Below, in pieces: positions 61,372-64,000 of a stretch of 64,000 nucleotides of DNA; position 1 is the stretch's first letter, and each line of letters begins with the position of its first letter. The DNA comes from Pseudomonas sp. GM18. Its GTDB lineage: Bacteria; Pseudomonadota; Gammaproteobacteria; Pseudomonadales; Pseudomonadaceae. The position numbers and the translations under genes were made by a program. The notes beneath the pieces are model-generated. The model was not told the DNA's origin, searched no databases, and saw only the letters and a list, made by a program, of their open reading frames with translations. The DNA lies in contig NZ_AKJT01000046.1 in the NCBI RefSeq assembly GCF_000282195.1, forward strand, positions 54,651 through 118,650, read 5' to 3'.

Positions 61372-62160
61372 ATGAGAGTCTGGGCAGTCGCCAATCAAAA
61401 GGGTGGTGTCGGTAAAACCACTTCCTCCATCGCTTTAGCCGGCTTGCTGGCTGAGGCGGGCAAGCGCGTGGTTGTAGTCGATCTCGACCCCCACGGCTCC
61501 ATGACCAGTTACTTCGGTTACGACCCCGACAGCCTGGAACACAGCAGCTACGACCTGTTTCTGCACAAGGGCAGCGTGCCGCAAGGCTTGCCCGGTCAGT
61601 TGCTGATGCCCACCAGTGACGAACGCATTTCCCTGTTGCCGTCGAGCACCGCGCTGGCAACCCTTGAGCGCCAGTCGCCGGGCCAGAGTGGTTTGGGCCT
61701 GGTGATCGCCAAGAGCCTGGCGCAATTGTGGCAGGACTTCGATTACGCCGTGATCGACAGCCCGCCGTTGCTCGGTGTGCTGATGGTCAATGCCTTGGCG
61801 GCCAGCCAGCAGTTGGTGATTCCGGTGCAGACCGAGCACCTGGCGGTCAAAGGCCTGGAGCGCATGGTCAACACCTTGGCGATGATCAACCGCTCACGCA
61901 AACTGGCGTTGCCGTTCAACATCGTGCCAACCCTGTTCGACCGCCGCACCCAGGCTTCTCTCGGGACCCTTCGCGTGCTGCGCGACAAGTACCCCGAAGA
62001 AATCTGGCAAGGCTACATCCCGATCGACACCCGCTTGCGTGACGCGAGCCGGGCGGGGCTGACGCCTTCGCAATTCGACGGCAAGAGTCGTGGTGTTCTC
62101 GCATACCGCGCACTGCTCAAACACCTGCTAGCGCAGCAACTCGTTCCGCAGGTGGCTTGA
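61372..62160 (+). CDS. ParC-like ParA-family ATPase of the chemotaxis cluster
   Basis: This 262-residue deviant-Walker ATPase has KGGVGKT (residues 10-16), VVVDLDPHGSMTSYFG and DYAVIDSPPLLGVLMVNAL. Its place between motD and the CheW-domain gene fits ParC, which positions chemotaxis arrays at the pole in Vibrio and pseudomonads, rather than chromosome-partition ParA. It ends 1 base before the next start codon. Confidence 0.9.
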   Translation: MRVWAVANQKGGVGKTTSSIALAGLLAEAGKRVVVVDLDPHGSMTSYFGYDPDSLEHSSYDLFLHKGSVPQGLPGQLLMPTSDERISLLPSSTALATLERQSPGQSGLGLVIAKSLAQLWQDFDYAVIDSPPLLGVLMVNALAASQQLVIPVQTEHLAVKGLERMVNTLAMINRSRKLALPFNIVPTLFDRRTQASLGTLRVLRDKYPEEIWQGYIPIDTRLRDASRAGLTPSQFDGKSRGVLAYRALLKHLLAQQLVPQVA

Positions 62161-62161
62161 G

Positions 62162-63058
62162 ATGAGCCCCGATTCCTACGATGGTATTCGCATGACTCGG
62201 CCGGTGAAGATCACCTCGCGCCCGCAATTGGCCCTTCAGTCCTATCTGGACGGCTTGCTGCAGGACGCGACCGAAGAGTTGTTGCCCGAAATCGAGGTAG
62301 TGCCCGAGGTTGTCGAGCCGCAAGCCTCTCTGGACGAGTTCCAGGCGGCGGTGCTCGAAGAGCAGGCTCGCGATGCGCGGAAACCCGCTGTGGTGGCAGC
62401 ACCCACCGTTGCGCCAGTGGCGAAGGCACCGGTGGCCGTGATCGAAGCGCCGGCACCGATTCTGGCGCCCGTGTCGACGATTGCACCGTTGCTGCAAGCG
62501 TTGGTGCCGCCGGTGGTGGAAGTTCATCTGCCGCCGAGCAACACGCCGCCTCCGGTGGAAACCGACGGTCGTCCGGCATGGGCGGCCGAGCCGTTCGAAT
62601 GCCTGCTGTTCGACGTCGCCGGGTTGACCCTGGCGGTGCCGCTGGTGTGCCTGGGCTCGATTTATTCCCTGGCCGGTCACGAGCTGACGCCGTTGTTCGG
62701 TCAGCCGGAATGGTTCCTCGGGATCCTGCCGAGCCAGGCCGGTAACCTGAAAGTGCTGGATACCGCGCGCTGGGTCATGCCGGACCGCTACCGCGATGAT
62801 TTCCGCCAGGGCCTGCAATACGTTATTTCGGTCCAGGGCTATGAGTGGGGGCTGGCGGTGCATCAGGTCAGCCGCTCGTTGCGCCTGGACCCGAATGAAA
62901 TCAAATGGAGAAGTCACCGGGGTCAGCGGCCATGGCTCGCCGGCACGGTGATTGAACACATGTGTGCCTTGCTCGATGTCGCCGCACTGGCCGAGTTGAT
63001 CGCCAGCGGCGGGGCGAAGCACATGGGCGGCAGTAAGCCGAACCACAAACCGACATAA
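62162..63058 (+). CDS. ParP-like protein with CheW-like domain
   Basis: The 298-residue protein has an N-terminal segment, a Pro/Ala/Val-rich linker at about residues 60-135, and a C-terminal CheW-like domain starting at FECLLFDVAGLTLAVPLVCLG and including GILPSQAGNLKVLDTARWVM. This is the build of ParP, which ties chemotaxis arrays to ParC through its AIF domain. The pairing with the ATPase immediately upstream supports it. Another CheW-type adaptor role is possible. Confidence 0.87.
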   Translation: MSPDSYDGIRMTRPVKITSRPQLALQSYLDGLLQDATEELLPEIEVVPEVVEPQASLDEFQAAVLEEQARDARKPAVVAAPTVAPVAKAPVAVIEAPAPILAPVSTIAPLLQALVPPVVEVHLPPSNTPPPVETDGRPAWAAEPFECLLFDVAGLTLAVPLVCLGSIYSLAGHELTPLFGQPEWFLGILPSQAGNLKVLDTARWVMPDRYRDDFRQGLQYVISVQGYEWGLAVHQVSRSLRLDPNEIKWRSHRGQRPWLAGTVIEHMCALLDVAALAELIASGGAKHMGGSKPNHKPT

Positions 63059-63073
63059 AAAACACGCATCGGC

Positions 63074-63118
63074 ATTCAAGTGCCGGTGCACTGAATACAC
63101 ACCGCTAGGGCGGTTTTT
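63074..63118 (+). terminator. Two small hairpins upstream of cheW, second with T-run
   Basis: ATTCAAGTGC pairs with GCACTGAAT (one bulge) around CGGT. ACCGC at 63101-63105 pairs with GCGGT at 63110-63114 around TAGG and is followed by TTTT. This could be a weak terminator of the ParP gene or an attenuator before cheW. Confidence 0.4.
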
Positions 63119-63132
63119 CGAGGGGTCAGGGT

Positions 63133-63618
63133 ATGAATGACAAGGCGACGGCGGCAAAAGGTTCCGAAGATCCGATCCTGCAATGGGTCACCTTCAAGCT
63201 GGATAATGAAACCTACGGCATCAACGTGATGCGCGTTCAGGAAGTCCTGCGCTACACCGAAATCGCTCCGGTGCCGGGTGCCCCGAGCTACGTGCTGGGC
63301 ATCATCAACCTGCGCGGCAACGTGGTCACCGTGATCGACACCCGCCAGCGTTTCGGTCTGGGCACGGTCGACGTCAGCGACAACACCCGCATCGTCATCA
63401 TTGAGGCCGACAAGCAAGTGGTCGGGATCATGGTCGACAGCGTGGCTGAAGTGGTTTATCTGCGTCAGTCGGAAATCGAGACTGCACCGAACGTCGGTAA
63501 CGAAGAGTCCGCCAAGTTCATTCAAGGCGTGTGCAACAAGAACAACGAATTGCTGATCCTGGTCGAGCTGGACAAGATGATGAGCGAAGAAGAATGGTCG
63601 GAACTGGAGAGTATCTGA
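63133..63618 (+). CDS. cheW: CheW, chemotaxis coupling protein
   Basis: CheW links chemoreceptors to CheA. The 161-residue protein is a full CheW domain: LQWVTFKLDNETYGINVMRV, APVPGAPSYVLGIINLRGNV, VTVIDTRQRFGL and VGIMVDSVAEVVYL. GAGGGGTCAGGG precedes the ATG. It follows the ParP-like gene by 74 bases containing small hairpins. Confidence 0.97.
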   Translation: MNDKATAAKGSEDPILQWVTFKLDNETYGINVMRVQEVLRYTEIAPVPGAPSYVLGIINLRGNVVTVIDTRQRFGLGTVDVSDNTRIVIIEADKQVVGIMVDSVAEVVYLRQSEIETAPNVGNEESAKFIQGVCNKNNELLILVELDKMMSEEEWSELESI

Positions 63619-64000
63619 TTGATTCTTGAGGTGGCTGTGATTGTCCTGTTCCTCTTGTGGGCAGGCACGCTGGCGATGTTCCTGGCGAACATCCGCGCTC
63701 AAAGGCAGCTCGCCGCACAAAAGGCCCAAGGCGATGCGTTGCGCGATCAGCGCATCAAGGACCTGGCCAAGCGCGTCGACGACTACCAGAACGGTAACGT
63801 GCGCATGGGTGAAGACCTGCACGAACTGCGCGCGGTGGTCGGGCCGTTGCCGGACAAACTGGCGCAGTTGGAGCAGCGTGATCCGTCGAGCCTTTCATTC
63901 GCCCAGGCCGCGCGTCTGGTGGGGATGGGGGCCAGCGTCGATGAGCTGACTCAGTCTTGCGGCTTGACCCAGGCTGAGGCGGAGTTGATGAGCAAGTTGC
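63619..64000 (+). CDS. DUF2802-type membrane-anchored protein, cut by window end
   Basis: The frame starts with TTG directly after the cheW stop, 7 bases after GGAGAG, and stays open to the window end (127 residues seen). It begins MILEVAVIVLFLLWAGTLAM, one N-terminal membrane helix, followed by a coiled coil (LAAQKAQGDALRDQRIKDLA) and a helix-turn-helix-like part (FAQAARLVGMGASVDELTQS, CGLTQAEAELMSKL). P. aeruginosa has a DUF2802 gene at this place after cheW. The function is unknown; a link to the polar array is suggested by the neighbours only. Confidence 0.82.
   Translation, partial: MILEVAVIVLFLLWAGTLAMFLANIRAQRQLAAQKAQGDALRDQRIKDLAKRVDDYQNGNVRMGEDLHELRAVVGPLPDKLAQLEQRDPSSLSFAQAARLVGMGASVDELTQSCGLTQAEAELMSKL

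Noticed and set aside
61372..62160. Chromosome-partition ParA
   Set aside because: No parB or parS is adjacent; the neighbours (motD, ParP-like, cheW) fit the chemotaxis-array ParC instead.
1..64000. CRISPR arrays, insertion sequences, tRNA genes or prophage
   Set aside because: No regularly spaced direct repeats, transposase frames, tRNA-like cloverleaf ends or phage genes were seen; the repeats present are REP-type inverted pairs.

Overview
The window is a GC-rich Pseudomonas chromosome segment, most like the P. fluorescens group. The evidence is FleQ, FleS/FleR, FleN and FlhF of Pseudomonas type, a CheA/CheZ/CheB/MotC/MotD/ParC/ParP/CheW block, HsbA-HsbR-HptB inside the fli cluster, and Pseudomonas REP-type inverted repeats. 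Almost every gene is on the + strand. The window begins inside flgJ and ends inside a DUF2802-type gene.

Layout. (1) 1-4228: end of flgJ, then flgK and flgL (hook-filament junction). (2) 4353-25155: a flagellin-glycosylation island between flgL and fliC. It holds a 1190-aa multidomain glycosyltransferase, an rfbF remnant, then rfbG, an RmlC-type epimerase, two C-methyltransferase-type proteins, a reductase and a CmcI-type protein. A second large glycosyltransferase (978 aa), a full pseudaminic acid pathway (pseB, pseC, pseF, a pseG-pseH fusion, pseI), a FabH-like ketoacyl synthase, a Maf-type glycosyltransferase and a coupled 88-aa protein follow. (3) 25298-29040: sigma28-driven fliC, then flaG, fliD, fliS and a FliT-like chaperone. 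(4) 29213-33413: the regulators fleQ, fleS and fleR. (5) 33607-49117: a sigma54 promoter, then fliEFGHIJ, hsbA-hsbR-hptB, fliKLMNOPQR and flhB. (6) 49609-54836: a sigma54 promoter, then flhA, flhF, fleN and fliA. (7) 55004-64000: cheY, cheZ, cheA, cheB, motC, motD, parC-like, parP-like, cheW and a DUF2802-type gene cut by the window edge.

How the genes work together. FleQ with RpoN activates class II genes, FleSR activates later structural genes, and FliA (sigma28) activates fliC; good matches to these promoter types can be read upstream of fleS, fliE, flhA and fliC. FlhF and FleN set flagellar place and number, and ParC/ParP place the chemotaxis array. The island should make at least two nucleotide sugars (CMP-pseudaminic acid and a CDP-linked, C-methylated 6-deoxyhexose) and attach glycans to the short 281-aa flagellin.

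Most notable observations. The rfbF reading frame consists only of the two ends of the enzyme joined in frame. PseG and PseH are fused. CheA carries four copies of a short acidic D/E-(F/I/V)-x-x-LL motif that resembles the CheY-binding peptides of FliM and CheZ. Two small open reading frames (49 and 35 codons) have good ribosome binding sites. REP-type inverted repeats sit at operon boundaries, one with perfect 42-base arms. No tRNA, rRNA, CRISPR array, insertion sequence or prophage was seen.
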